A DNA stretch of 64,000 nt from Eonycteris spelaea. Its lineage: Eukaryota; Chordata; Mammalia; Chiroptera; Pteropodidae. Below are positions 21,155 through 32,164 of the stretch, one piece after another. The first letter of the stretch is position 1. The number at the start of each line of letters is the position of its first letter. The notes beneath the pieces were generated by a model. The model ran no database searches. It was not told the origin of the DNA and was given only the letters and a program-made list of their open reading frames with translations. The position numbers and the translations under genes are program-made. The stretch spans positions 8,990,001 through 9,054,000 of the forward strand of contig PUFA01000006.1 in NCBI GenBank assembly GCA_003508835.1. Reading direction: 5' to 3'.

Positions 21155-22020
21155 GATTAATTTACTCAATAATTATTTACTGAGCATCTGTTATGTTTCA
21201 GGCGCTGTTACAGACTCTGGGCCTATCCTATGAAACAAAGTCTTTGCCCTCAACTAGGGAGTCGGATTAAAACTATTTTACAAATTTTAAAAATCTATAA
21301 TTTCAGGTAGTACAAAGAATAACAGCAAAATAGAGAAGAGAGGAGTGGGGGATGGAGTAAATTTTAGGCAGCATGGTCAGGAAAGGGCTTTCTGAAGGTA
21401 ACTTTGAATGAAGACCTGTAAGATGAGAAGATGTCATCCACACAAAAATTGGTGGGAAGAGCATTCCAGGTAGAGGAGATAGTGAGTGAAAGGCCCTGAG
21501 CTGGAAAAAGCTTGGCATGTTTAAAGATTAGACAGAGGGCCAGCATTGCAGACACAAAGTGAGAAGTACGGAGGCATGTATAGAAAAGTTTAGAGAAAAC
21601 AGGCAGGCGAACTCAGGCTGGCCATTTTCTTGCCAGTGTTCAAAACTTGGAGATTGCTCTAAGTGTAATGAGAAACCACTGATGGGTTTTAAGCAGAGGA
21701 GTGACCTTATCTCACAAGTATTTTGAAAGGTCATATTGCTGCCATGTGGAAAATAGATTGGAAGGGGCAAAAATGGAAGGAAGGAGACCAATGGGAGCCT
21801 ACTGTGGAAATCCGGTGAGAGGCGATGACCGGGCTGGGATGGTGGTGTGAGTGGAGTGGATGGGCTGGCTGTGGGGTGCTTTAGAGGGTAGAGCAGACGG
21901 GACTTGCTATTGGGGTAGGTGTGGGAGTGAATGTGGGTGAACGCGGGTGCCATTAACTGAGACACATTGCGTGGAATGCAGACCTTTGCTGGATTTGGGA
22001 TTGTCAAGTTGCTGGAAAGG
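21155..22020 (-). mobile_element. L2 LINE, second minus-strand copy
   Basis: It restarts at an antisense L2 3' end ('aattatttactgagcatctg', 'caggcgctgttacagac') and continues through 'gggaagagcattccaggtag', 'gaaaggccctgagctgg', 'gggttttaagcagaggagtg' to 'ggtgccattaactgagaca'. At about 870 bp it is one of the best preserved L2 copies here. Two opposite-strand frames of 159 and 95 codons are remnants of this reading frame. Confidence 0.75.
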
Positions 22021-22759
22021 CATAGGAATCATTGAGCCCACAGGGACAGTGAAGCTGGCCTGGTGAGCCAGGGCCAGAGTCCTCCAGAGAGGACAGGGGT
22101 GGCAGCAGCGAAGAGGGGCAGAGTGAGGCCCCAGCAAGGTATACCTGTATGAGATGGTAACCTTGGTGAGGAAAGCTTCTCCCATGCTGCCCACTTCTTC
22201 ACCCTGGAGCCCAGGGTGCTTAAGAGAATAAAGCCTGGACCCGACGGATCTCAGTTCTCCCAGGAAGTGGAGAGGGAGCCTAAGAAGGAGAGAGGATTTG
22301 GGAGTGAGGTGTGTGGAATGGGTTCAGTCCAGCCCATTGAAGTTTGGTCAGGGACAATTAAATAAAAATGACACATTTTGACATCTGGAGATCAATCTTG
22401 AAATAGTCTCTCTCCTCTAGTTGATAAAATTATTTTTGCTATTAATTATGAAATGAAACCAATAATGATAATGGCTAGAAAAGAAACAGTAAAAATTATT
22501 ATATTGAACATCATATAGGTCATTATGCCAAGTAAAAGAGTAAAAATAAATACAATATTACAGTACAAAATTTTTTAAAGTAATAAATTAATAATTTCAA
22601 ATTATATTAATGTTTTGAAAAAAGGGAAAATATACCTGCTTATTGGTCTATTGCAATAACAAATGATAACATTACAATTTCTATTTTCTTGATTCACTCC
22701 TTAGTTTTAAAACAGGTAACATTTAAAAAAGAATTCGCTTCACTGTTAAAGTTATTATT
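22021..22759. other. Unique DNA with an AT-rich block
   Basis: The part at about 22360-22740 is very AT-rich and has no recognised family. It directly precedes the CpG-retaining block. Confidence 0.4.
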
Positions 22760-23170
22760 CAAACCGAGTGAAATGGTTCTTGTGCCAGCTAAAATTTTCA
22801 CTTTCCAAACAAAAGATAGTAGACCCTGCAGTCTGCATTCTGTTTCGCCGCTTTAAACATTTATACACACATAACAATTCCATGTGGTCACATAGAAGAC
22901 AGAATGGAAATAACTCGAGCTCAGTTTCTTGGTTTTCAAAGACTGTCTTTACCAGCACTGTGCAATCATTGTTAATTAGGCGCTTCCGTTTAAACACACG
23001 CATATGCAGTATAATGGGAGTGAGAGACATGGAGTGCACCTGAAGTGAACTTGACCAATTCGAAACATTGGGACGCCCTGGAAACGAGCTGATGCCCCAG
23101 GTGTGGTGTCAACGGTATGACTGGAGGGGTCTGGGTTAGCATCCATGAGGAATACAATGTTCATTCAAGA
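22760..23170. other. Unique, CpG-retaining block (candidate conserved noncoding element)
   Basis: No repeat match. About a dozen CpGs remain in 400 bp of otherwise AT-rich surroundings (for example 'tttcgccgctttaaac', 'ataactcgagctcag', 'taggcgcttccgttt', 'ttcgaaacattgggacgcc'). A homeodomain-type TTAATTA-like core sits near 22972. Open frames exist on both strands (94 and 91 codons) but cover nearly the same interval, so neither stands out as coding. Constraint is a guess from composition. Confidence 0.3.
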
Positions 23171-23682
23171 CTAAGCAATCAAAAAAGGGCTAATCTGAAT
23201 ATATATGAGACATAAATTCAATATATATGCATGAAAATTCAACAGTAGAAGCAGCAATTGTAGGCATTCTACCAACCAAATTTGGAGGTAGGGGAAGAGT
23301 ATTTTATCATTGCAATGTTTAGAATTGTCAGGATCTGGTGATAATACAAAGAGACAGACTTTTAGTTTGGCTTTATTATTGTTTTAAGCATCTGTACTGG
23401 CAAGGTATTCTCATATTGACTGTGCCTGGATAGACCTCACCCACAGCCCTGCTACCCCAGGTGGGGTGAGCCCAGAGCCTGAGTGGGTGGGAAGGGCAAG
23501 ATTTGGGAGAGGGCAGGTGATGTGATCCATCTGGATTTGAAGGGACAGCAAAAAAGAGCCTATTTGTGGTGAGAGGTCTTATCCCTGAGGCCCTACTGTG
23601 AGCCTTGGGTGGGAGATACCTCTGTCCTATGTCTTCTGGTCTCTACAAACAGGTGAGGGGGTCCTGTTGGCAGGGGGTCCCA
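23171..23682. other. Unique DNA, nothing recognised
   Basis: No gene or repeat is supported. Confidence 0.4.
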
Positions 23683-23950
23683 ATTTCTTCTCTGTCTCTC
23701 TGTCCCTGTTTCATTGCTTTTCTCAACACCTTTGTCAGTCCTTCCCTCGATTTTTCTGTCTCTCCCTCTCTGTCTGCTATTCACCTCTCCCTGTCTCTAT
23801 GTTGCTCCCTCTTTCTGTCTCAGGGTTCTCTCCTACCCTATCCCTCTCTTTCTCTCTCTTTGACTGTATCTCCTTGTCTCTGACTTGCTAGTTCTCCACC
23901 TCTCTGGTCTATTTTTCCTGTTTTTCTATGTGTCTTGGCCTTTCTGTGCA
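23683..23950 (+). repeat. Polypyrimidine, TCTCTG-rich tract
   Basis: About 270 bp in which the plus strand is dominated by C and T with repeated CTCTGT/CTCTCC words. It is degenerate, not a pure microsatellite. Frames of 92 and 97 codons that run through it are composition effects. Confidence 0.8.
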
Positions 23951-24829
23951 GGACACGGGTTTCTTAGTTTCTACAGTGGAGAACTAAGGGGAATGAGAGG
24001 AACATCATTCAAGCTGTGAATCCCACCTGTGTTGGGACATCTTCCTCCTCTTAAAAACGCCTTATGCCTTGGGGATGCCCTGGAAACAACAGCCCGTTCT
24101 CCAATCCCAAGGTTGGCTGTGGCCCTTGGCCTAGCTAACCAGGTCTCACATCAGGGGAGGGGTGGTGGTGGCTTGCAGAAGCTGTGGCCCTTGTGGACAG
24201 GCAGGGAGGGACCAGGGTGGACATGGTAGAATAGTAGTGTGCAATCACAGAGTTTGGAGCTTGGCTGGAATCTCTCAGAGACTCCTTTGGTGACCCTATT
24301 TCGAGGGACCTGAGCTTCCTCCTTCTGGGTTGGCCGGGAAAAGGGAGGATTGCTCACTTTCCAGGAGTGAGACCCATTCCCTTCACTGGTTTTTTTTCCT
24401 AGTAGAGCTCCTTGCCCCAGCCGAGATGACACCCAGGGACTAAGGAAGCTGACCCAGCCTCTTGCCCTACCTTTTTGCCACTCCTTCTTGGCCCATGAGT
24501 CCTGTTCAGATGACATGGAAATTATCTGCTGCCTCTCTCTCCCCAATCCATACTCCACCCCCTCACTCCCCTGTGTGCCCTGCCCCCTTCCCTGTGCTGG
24601 CCTGTTCCAGCCTCCCAGCCAGCTGCCCCTTGGCTTCATGTGAGGTCCTTTTTACTGAGACAGAAAAAGACTCAGACCCTAGGGTATAGGGGCAGTAGAA
24701 ACCATAGGCATGGAGAGTCCTGGTCCCTGGGTACCTGAAAAAGGTGTGTGCCTTATATAGAAGAGACTGAGGCACAGAAAGTTCCCCCAATAAGTGGCTC
24801 TAGAGTCCATTCTGTTAAGTTATCTTCTT
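23951..24829. other. Unique DNA, nothing recognised
   Basis: A 162-codon minus-strand frame at 24151-24639 is the longest here. It is rich in Gly, Ser, Lys and Trp, with no domain, signal peptide or conserved motif that I can name. It is probably chance in GC-rich sequence. Confidence 0.4.
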
Positions 24830-25270
24830 GCCACTCCCTTCACTGGCTTCTTGATCCTCTTCACACACCCAGAACACCAGTGCCTCAGGGTCTTTGCACT
24901 TGCTGTTTACACTGCCTGAAATGTTCTTCCCCTACATATCTGAATGGCTCACTCTCTTACCCCTTCAAGTCTTTGCTCACATATCCTTCTTGTGAAGCAT
25001 TCTATGACCAGCTTTTTCTTCCAGAACTTTCTGCCTAATTTTCTTTTTCATGCTTTATTTGTCTGCACAGCATTTATCACCCTACACACTATAGAGTTAA
25101 TTATTATTATTTTAAAAAATTTTTGTCTTTCTCATTAGAGTTTTAGCTTCCCTTGGTCAGGGAATTTTGTCTATCTTGTGGTAAGCTGTATTCCCAACTC
25201 CCAGAACAGAGTCTGGCGCATAGGCAGCACTCGATCCACATTACATTTGCAGAATAAATTTAGAGTGCCT
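24830..25270 (+). mobile_element. L2 LINE 3' part
   Basis: 'cagggtctttgcacttgctg', 'cactgcctgaaatgttcttc', 'cttcaagtctttgctcaca', 'agcatttatcacccta', 'ggtcagggaattttgtct' and 'ggcgcataggcagcactcg' give the L2 3' region in order. Confidence 0.75.
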
Positions 25271-25609
25271 GGCACAGGGTCCTGTGCAGAGTGTGTGCTG
25301 CTCTTGTAGGGGCCAGCATTTATTGAGTGACTGCAGTTTTCCCCACTAGGCAGGATATCTGGTGAGTCTCTGACTGAGCTGGGACTCTCTTGTGCCTCTG
25401 ACTGGATTGCTCCTTCCTAGACACCACGAGAACCTCTGCTTAACCTTGAAGGCTCAACCCCTGTTTTCCTCAAAGCCTCTTCTATTCTCCAGGCACCTTT
25501 CATTTCTCCCTCTACCTGCTCCCCCTTCATTCTCCATCATACTCTTGAAAGTTAATATGCTTCTGAGCCCAACTGTGATTCACATCCTTGCTTCCCCTCT
25601 TCTTAGTGA
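25271..25609. other. Unclear, possibly further L2-like text
   Basis: C/T-rich plus-strand text near 25380-25560 faintly resembles LINE 3' regions but cannot be placed. Confidence 0.3.
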
Positions 25610-25672
25610 CTGACAAGTGATTTAGCTCTTGTGGCCCTCAGTTTCTGTATCTGTAAAATGAGGGTAATGTTA
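25610..25672 (+). mobile_element. MIR SINE fragment
   Basis: 'tggccctcagtttctgtatc' with 'tgtaaaatgagggtaatgtt' is the conserved MIR middle. Only about 60 bp is recognisable. A short ATGCC repeat follows. Confidence 0.5.
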
Positions 25673-26773
25673 TGCCATGCCATGTAATACAGTGCAATGC
25701 AATTGAATGCTATATATGCTTCTGAGAGAGCAGTTCTGAGCAGTAGTAGTCTTCTGTGAGATGAATCTAGCACTGCAGGCTTTGACCAGCAAAGCTGGTG
25801 GTATGTTTTTGGTGGCAGCAGTTCCAACCCAGGTTCTTGAAGGTGGTTAAGGCTGTACCTACCTACTGCAAGCCAAGAGATAGATGCGGCAACATGTGGT
25901 GTGAATAGGGTCCTGTGAGGAAGATCTTGTAGGTTGTGTGGTTACTCATGACTGGGCCTGCTTGGCCAAACCCCAACCCCATGAGACCCCAAGTTCATGG
26001 GGGCATGGGCAGGGCATGACTATGACTGTCCACCCCTGACCCTGTCCCTGCCACATGTCCTGTGGAACCCTCAGTGAGGACATCATCACCTCATCGTTCA
26101 CACCTGCACGTGAACCCACCTATCTGCCTTCTTTGGAATGGTAGGCCTTTGGTGGTAGGCAGAGAACTCTGAGGAGGGACAGAACCTCTCTGAGCTGGCC
26201 AAGAGGGCACCCCAGCCTTTGCAGAGAACTATTTTACCATCCGTGGAAGGTTGGACTTGCCAACACTGAACATTATTTCCAGTTCTGAGAACCTACCATT
26301 CTAGGAATATTTATCCTCATAATCCAGCTGAAGTTCCTTTCTCCATCCTCTTATTACTCTTCACATTTGAAAACTAGAAAGCAAAATGCTCAAGTCTGTG
26401 TACCCAGAGGCATGTTCCTTCTCCTCCAGTGCCCCTTCAAGCTTGGAAAGGAATTCCTGGTCAGCCATTGGCAGCTGGCTTCTTAGACCATTGGTAAATC
26501 AAAAACAGTTTTGGTGGAAGAGGAAAAGTCTCTGGTGTGTATTTAACCAATTCCCAGCAGTCCTTCTCAATTGAGCACCTTCTCTTTAATAATCTTGTGC
26601 CTGTGTGACCAAAAAATGCATGTGTTTGGAGATTTTTTTTTTTTTGATTCATTCAGTATGTTATGAGTGAAATAGTCATCTGAGGTATGTTCAGAGGCCA
26701 GCCCAGGCTTTGTGGTAAAGAGCAAAGCACAGTGATAAGAAGCTTCCCAGCTGGTGCAGCAGCCCTCAGTGGA
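25673..26773. other. Unique DNA, nothing recognised
   Basis: No gene or repeat is supported. A T homopolymer lies at about 26632-26645. Confidence 0.4.
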
Positions 26774-27070
26774 ACCAGTTGTGTGGTGTGGGTGCCCACT
26801 GTGATGACCTGGGGTCCAGTCAGCTGTGTGGAGTGGGTCACCACCTGTGTGGACTATATTACTAGCCAGCTGTAAGGATTAAAATGCCAGCCAGTTGTAT
26901 GGACCTGAGTGCCAACTATGTGCATTGGTGTGCCAGCCAGGTGTGGGGACTGGATTCCAGCTGTGTGGAGTAGATTACCAGCCAGCTGTGTAAACTGGCT
27001 CCTAGCTGTGTGAACTGGGATGCCAGTTAACTGTGCGAACAGGAGTGCCAGCCAGCTGTAAATATAAGGG
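26774..27070. repeat. Degenerate minisatellite, about 23-bp unit
   Basis: Around 13 units of 20-25 bp follow the pattern 'gccagccagctgtgtggact' plus a few bases. Examples are 'gccagccagttgtatggacc', 'tccagctgtgtggagtagat', 'ccagccagctgtgtaaactg' and 'gccagttaactgtgcgaaca'. Most units contain CAGCTG or a one-base variant, an E-box palindrome. Units are diverged from one another, so the array is old. Confidence 0.85.
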
Positions 27071-27274
27071 TGCCAGCCTGGGCCAAGCGGAGACTGGACT
27101 TTGTCTCAGCTGCTTGCTTACAGCATGTGCTTCTGTTTATGGCATTGATGTTTTCTCCTCAAGCAATAACTCAAGGTTACTGAACCAAAGAGTCTTTACC
27201 CAGCAACTTGCATTTCAGAATTGGAAATGTGTTTCTCTGATGCAAATAAAAGAAAATGTCCTTAAGAATAAGAA

Positions 27275-27936
27275 AACCCATTTTTTAAAATTGGATTATT
27301 TGTTTTTTGTTGTTGTTGAGCTGTCTGAGTTCTTTACATATTTTAGATATTAACCCCTTATCAGGAGTGTTTGCAAATATCTTCTCCTTTTTGGTCGTTG
27401 CCTTTTTGTTTTGTCAATGGTTTCTTTTGCTGCGTGGAAGCTTTGTAGTTTGATGTAGTCCCATTCATTTATTTTTGCTTTTGCTCCCCTTGCCTCATTT
27501 TGAGGTCAAATTCATAAAATCCTCTCTTCGACCAAGGTCCATAAGTTTGGTACTCACATTCCTTCTGTGTGTTTTATTGTTTCAGGTCTTATACATATGT
27601 CTTTGATCCCCTTTGAGTTAATTTTTGTGTATAGTGACAAATAACAAACTAGTTTCATTCTTTTTCATGTGGCTTTCCAATTTTCCCAGCACCATGTATT
27701 GAAGAGGCTTTCTTTTCTCCATTGTATGTTTTTGGCTCTTTTTTTGAAAATTTTTTGTCCATATATATTTGAATTTATTTCTGGGCTCTCAATTCTGTTC
27801 CATTGGTCTGTTTATCTGTTTTTCTGCTAGTACCATGCTGTTTTGATTATTTTCACTTTGTAATATAATTTGAAATCAAAAAGTATGATACCTCCAGCTT
27901 TGTTCGTTTTTCTTAGGATTACTTTAGCTATTCCAG
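27275..27936 (-). mobile_element. L1, inverted 5' segment of a twin-primed insertion
   Basis: Antisense L1 ORF2 text: 'gagttctttacatatttta', 'gtttgcaaatatcttctcc', 'ttttgtgtatagtgacaa', 'cccagcaccatgtattgaag', 'gctctcaattctgttccatt'. In L1 order its left end (27275) lies immediately before the sequence that opens the plus-strand segment at 27937. That is the arrangement expected from twin priming. Confidence 0.85.
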
Positions 27937-28409
27937 AAGACCTGAACAGATGCTTCTCTTAAGAAGTCATAAAATGGCCAACAGATATATGAAAAGATGC
28001 CCAACTTCACTAGCTATTAGGACAATGCAAATCAAAACCACAATGAGATAACACCTCACATCTGTTAGAATGGCTGTTATCAACAAGACAAGTAATAACA
28101 AATATTGGAGAGGTTGTAGAGAAAAAGGAACTCTGACACACCGCTGGTAGGAATGTAAATCGGTACAACCATTATGAAAAAGAGTAGGAAGGTTCCTCAA
28201 AAAATTAAGAATAGAGTTACCATATGACCCAACAATCCCTCTTCTGGATATCTGCCCCCAAAATGTAAAAACATTTATTTGTAAAAATGTATGTACCCCT
28301 ATGTTCATTGCAGCATTATTCATGGGGCCAAGGCATGGAAACAACCAAAGTATTTTTCAATAGATGATTGGATAAAGAAGATGTGGTATGTATATATAAG
28401 GGTTTCTTT

Positions 28410-28455
<46 letters not shown>

Positions 28456-28748
28456 AAATATTACTCAGCCATAAAAAAGATGAAATACTGCCATTTACAC
28501 CCACATAGATGGATCTTGAGAATATCAAGCTAAGTGAAATAAGTCAGATAGAAAAAGTCAAGAATCACACGATTTCATTCACATGTAGGGTGTAAAACAA
28601 AGCAAAAAGAGAACAAAGAAGACAAACAAACAAAACCTCATAGACACAGACGACATATGGTGGTTACCAGAGGGAAAGGGGTTTTGGGGAGGCAGAAAAG
28701 GGTAAAGGGGGTCAAATACATGGGGACAGAAGGAGACACAAACATATG
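27937..28748 (+). mobile_element. L1, sense 3' segment of the same insertion
   Basis: 'gaagacctgaacagatgctt' opens the segment and 'aatgcaaatcaaaaccacaa', 'gttcattgcagcattattca' and 'actcagccataaaaaagatg' follow. It ends in 3' UTR-like text near 28748. An expanded (CA)n lies inside it. The extreme 3' end is replaced by the adjoining Tigger element. Confidence 0.85.
28414..28453. repeat. (CA)n microsatellite inside L1
   Basis: Twenty uninterrupted CA units replace a short TATATA/ACA tract that is usual at this place in L1. Likely polymorphic. Confidence 0.97.
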
Positions 28749-29419
28749 CAGTCGATTCCTGTTATTTATGGTAGCCGTGTTCCACAAAGTTGCCACAAAC
28801 TCTGAATTAGTGGATACCGAACCATTGCTTCTAGGGGAAACACAGGGTTGGGTTCCTGTGAATGGCAGGTTGTAAATTTCTGTCAACCGAGCAACACATA
28901 AACTTGTTGTATGTGTGTTTTTCTTTAAAAATGACTTATATATATTGTTGGTTCATTAATAATGAACTCATGGCCAATAGCACCATAACTCATGCCTGAA
29001 TGAAGCTTATCTAACAGACATACTTTCTCCCAAAGGTACCTTACAACCTTTCGTGCTCAGGAACAGTAGGCAGTGCTTCAGGGTCATGCTTGGGGGCATT
29101 TTAAAACAGCAAATCACTACAAAAAGCACAATGATGCTCCTGCAAACCCCCAAATACATAACAAACAAAACCCAGGGGCACTAACTAGATGGGGAAAAGG
29201 ACGCTCGTTTACAGTATGAGAGCTAAAATAAGAAGGCGGAGTGCCACCTTGGTCAGACTCAGCTGGGAATGTACACATCCGGTTAACTCAATTTTTTTGT
29301 CACTTTGGGCTTGTTCACAAATGGCTGTGAAAGCATCGTGGGTATTGATTTCGGGGTTAAAAATAAATCTTATGAAGCAGGTGAATTCACAAACATCTGT
29401 GAATAATGAGGATCAACTG
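28749..29419. mobile_element. Tigger-type (pogo) MITE, Tigger15-like
   Basis: Terminal inverted repeats 'cagtcgattcctgttattta' (28749-28768) and, reverse-complemented, 'cagttgatcctcattattca' (29400-29419) agree at 14 of 20 positions. Interior marks include 'gaaccattgcttctagggga', 'cagggttgggttcctgtga' and 'gaagcttatctaacagacat'. A TA follows the right end, and the left flank is TG, one change from the expected TA target. At 671 bp it has no transposase frame. Confidence 0.75.
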
Positions 29420-29445
29420 TATATATACTTGCATGTATATCTTTG

Positions 29446-29457
29446 TACACACACACA

Positions 29458-29486
<29 letters not shown>
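29446..29486. repeat. (AC)n microsatellite
   Basis: AC units with a single interruption, just beyond the Tigger element. It may mark the remains of the L1 3' tail. Confidence 0.97.
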
Positions 29487-29488
<2 letters not shown>

Positions 29489-30404
29489 ATATCTTATTCT
29501 GAGGCTAGGCACTCAACCTAGAGGCAGAAAACACTGATTAGAAATGATCTAGTGCTTCAGAACAGAGACATATGGAGATGAGTTCCTCTGAGATTGTCTC
29601 TGTAAGGGTTTCTTTAAGCATCCGGAAGTGACCCAGGTGCACACTGCAGTTTCTAAATTTGCAGTTCTATGGAGCTTGTTAGGACATGAGTCATTAAGTT
29701 GTTAGGCTAGAGTCTGGGAAGACCTCACGACTCTTCTTAAGTGCATGGAAAATAGCAACATGAGCAGGGCCAGGTGTGACTGTAACATGTTTAGAAATGA
29801 ATAGTTATAAAAGAACAAATTACAGGTCTTGGGATGGCTTTGGGGGTGGAAAGTCAGTGTAGACCCTTAAACAACTCTGATGCAATGTGCGGTGAATGTC
29901 AAGGGGGCCAGTCTCAGTCTGGGCAACATCCTGTCACTCACCCAGACCCACCAAAGTTGGACACCTGAGAGGCAACCTAAGCTCCCTTTTCTTTCCAGAT
30001 TGTGATTCTACATCCCTTATATCTCTTCAGCCATTGGCTGTTCTCTAGCCCATCTCAAATCAGAGGTGAGCAGAACTGTCACCTAGTGTGGCCCATGAGT
30101 GTTATGTAAGAGAGAGAAGCGTAGTTGTTTATGCTTCCAGGCTCTAGGCCCTGGGTAGATGGGTGGGTAGAATGATGGAGTGAAAATTGTCTTTGTTTAA
30201 TATATTTTCTGTACCATTATTCATGTTTAGCAATCCGTAGTCTATCACTATCTTATCCATTACATTGGATGACTTGGTGAGAAATAATGATGATAAAAAT
30301 ACTGACAGCTAATATGCTTGTATATGTCAGGTGTTAGGCCAAGTGTTTTAATTTTAAATATTAACTTTTATCAGAGTAACACATGTACCTAGTTTTCCCC
30401 CAAA
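29487..30404. other. Unique DNA, nothing recognised
   Basis: No gene or clear repeat. A weak antisense MIR resemblance near 30290-30350 ('agctaatatgcttgtatatg') is not called separately. Confidence 0.4.
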
Positions 30405-30900
30405 CATTTTATTTTGAAAATTTAATAAATGACAGAAAAGCTGAAAGAAAAGTATAATGAACACTTATATGCCCTTGGTTTGGGTATTTGGTAGCCCTTT
30501 CAATCTAGAATCTCATGTCTTGAGTCATTGCTTCAATAATTTTCCCTCTTGGTTTCTCTTTCTGGAACTTCTGCTCTTCAAATATTGGATCTCCTTGTTA
30601 GTGTTATAATCTTCTTACACCTTCTCCCATTTCCCATCTCTTTGGAGTTCTACGCTTCTTTTTAAAGGTTCCTCTTAACTTATTCTTACAACATTCAATT
30701 GAGTTGTTTTATTTTTGTTATAATATTTCTAGTTTTGAAGTGCTCTTTTTAACATTTCTTCTTTAATAATTGTATGTTCTTACTTAAGGATACAATATTT
30801 CCCCCTATATCTTTGAGGATATTAGTTATAGGGGTTTCTTTTCTTACTATATTATTGCTATTTCCTCTGATTTTTTTCCTGTTTGATTATGTTAGTCTTT
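30405..30900 (-). mobile_element. L1M/HAL1-type fragment
   Basis: 'acattttattttgaaaattt' with 'agaaaagctgaaagaaaag' is an antisense L1M 3' end. Within about 100 bp the text changes to antisense ORF1/5' region: 'tttctggaacttctgctct', 'ttcccatctctttggagtt', 'atatctttgaggatattag'. The abrupt jump from 3' end to 5' region again suggests an internally deleted, HAL1-like element, but it is old and less certain than the copy at 15.2 kb. Confidence 0.5.
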
Positions 30901-32164
30901 TTTTTCCCACAATAGAGCGGTTCCTCAAGCATCCTGTGAACCTTGATTGCCCTTCATATTCAAGAGGAAGGTACCAAAATGGTCAATGGAAGCTCCGTGT
31001 GTGCAGGTTTACGGACTGATAAGTGCCTCTTGGTTGATCAGGTAGGACTCAAGTGTTCAGGTAGTCTCTTGGATTGGTCAGTTGCTCCTCTTGAGCCCCA
31101 TGGCCAGCCATACTCTGTTCCTCCCACCCCGACCCCATTAAAGCACACAGACTGCCCTCTGGCCATGCTGCCACTCCCCATCGATGCCCCAGAAATGAGC
31201 AGTAATAGACCTCTCTGCAGATATTTGGCTGGAAGGTATTTTCTCACCCACCAACTCCTCCACGGGGCAGACTCTCACTTCCCTAATAAGGGTATGTTAG
31301 AATCACCTCTTTTTTCTCCACACTCTTCCCCCTGTTCCCTAGTCCAGGACAGATTTAGCTTCTCCCATGCTGTCTGCTCTCATGGCTTCTTTTGGTCCTC
31401 AACAGGCACCTTACTCTATATTGTGATTTCCTGCTTGCTTGTCTCCCTCACTAACCTGAATGCCATTCAAGGGCAGGTATCTCTATTTTGTTACTGGTCC
31501 TGGTCTGGCCAGTTTCTTTAGCAATAGTGACACTTTGGCATCTTGAGAGTAATATAGAGAAAATAGAGACCCTGTAGTTCCCAGAAATCAAAGAAGTTTT
31601 ATGGCATCATAGGCATCTAAGCCCAATTCAAAGGGCTATATTTTGATCAAGACTTATAAAAGTTCTCCCACCTCACGTTTTCCTAGGGTCTCTCAAGATG
31701 CAAGCAGACACACTCCTATTACATTTATCTACCACACTCTAAGGCCAGAGTGGACCTATTATTGGGAGAAACAGGAGGAAAATGCACCCATTAGGACCTT
31801 TGACCTTTCTCTGAAGATATCTGTCTGTGGAGCTGTCAATCAATTATGAGCATAATGCCCCAAATAGAGTTGGGTTCTCCCAGAGTCTTTACACTGGGAC
31901 TTCTTGCATATCCATCATTAATAGATCATGAAAATGTCAACATCACATGAATACATATTAACTAGAGCAGGGATGGCAATTACATTTTATCTTCAGTGTA
32001 ATTTCACCTGATGAACAGTGGTCGCCTGAAGTGCTTGTTAAGGGTTTTGAGGCTTTAACCAGATTCAGTATAAAAGAGTCCCTGTGATCAATTAGTGATG
32101 TCTGCCATGGGCAGTTGTTCACCAGCCCAGATGTGGGGGAAAGATGAAAGCAAAGTGTTCCGAG
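30901..32164. other. Unassigned, possibly L1 5' UTR at its start
   Basis: The plus-strand frame at 30943-31521 (192 codons) is the longest in the window. It contains no recognisable domain, and the first part may be antisense L1 5' UTR (text such as 'aaaatggtcaatggaagctc'). I see no other feature out to 32164. Confidence 0.35.

Noticed and set aside
24151..24639. 162-codon minus-strand open frame
   Set aside because: Low-complexity Gly/Ser/Lys/Trp composition in GC-rich DNA, with no motif.
28291..28533. Frames through the (CA)n repeat giving Thr-His or Val-Cys runs
   Set aside because: Pure microsatellite translation inside L1.
30943..31521. 192-codon plus-strand open frame, the longest in the window
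   Set aside because: No domain, no codon or motif evidence; it begins in text that may be antisense L1 5' UTR and there is no promoter or splice context. Treated as chance.
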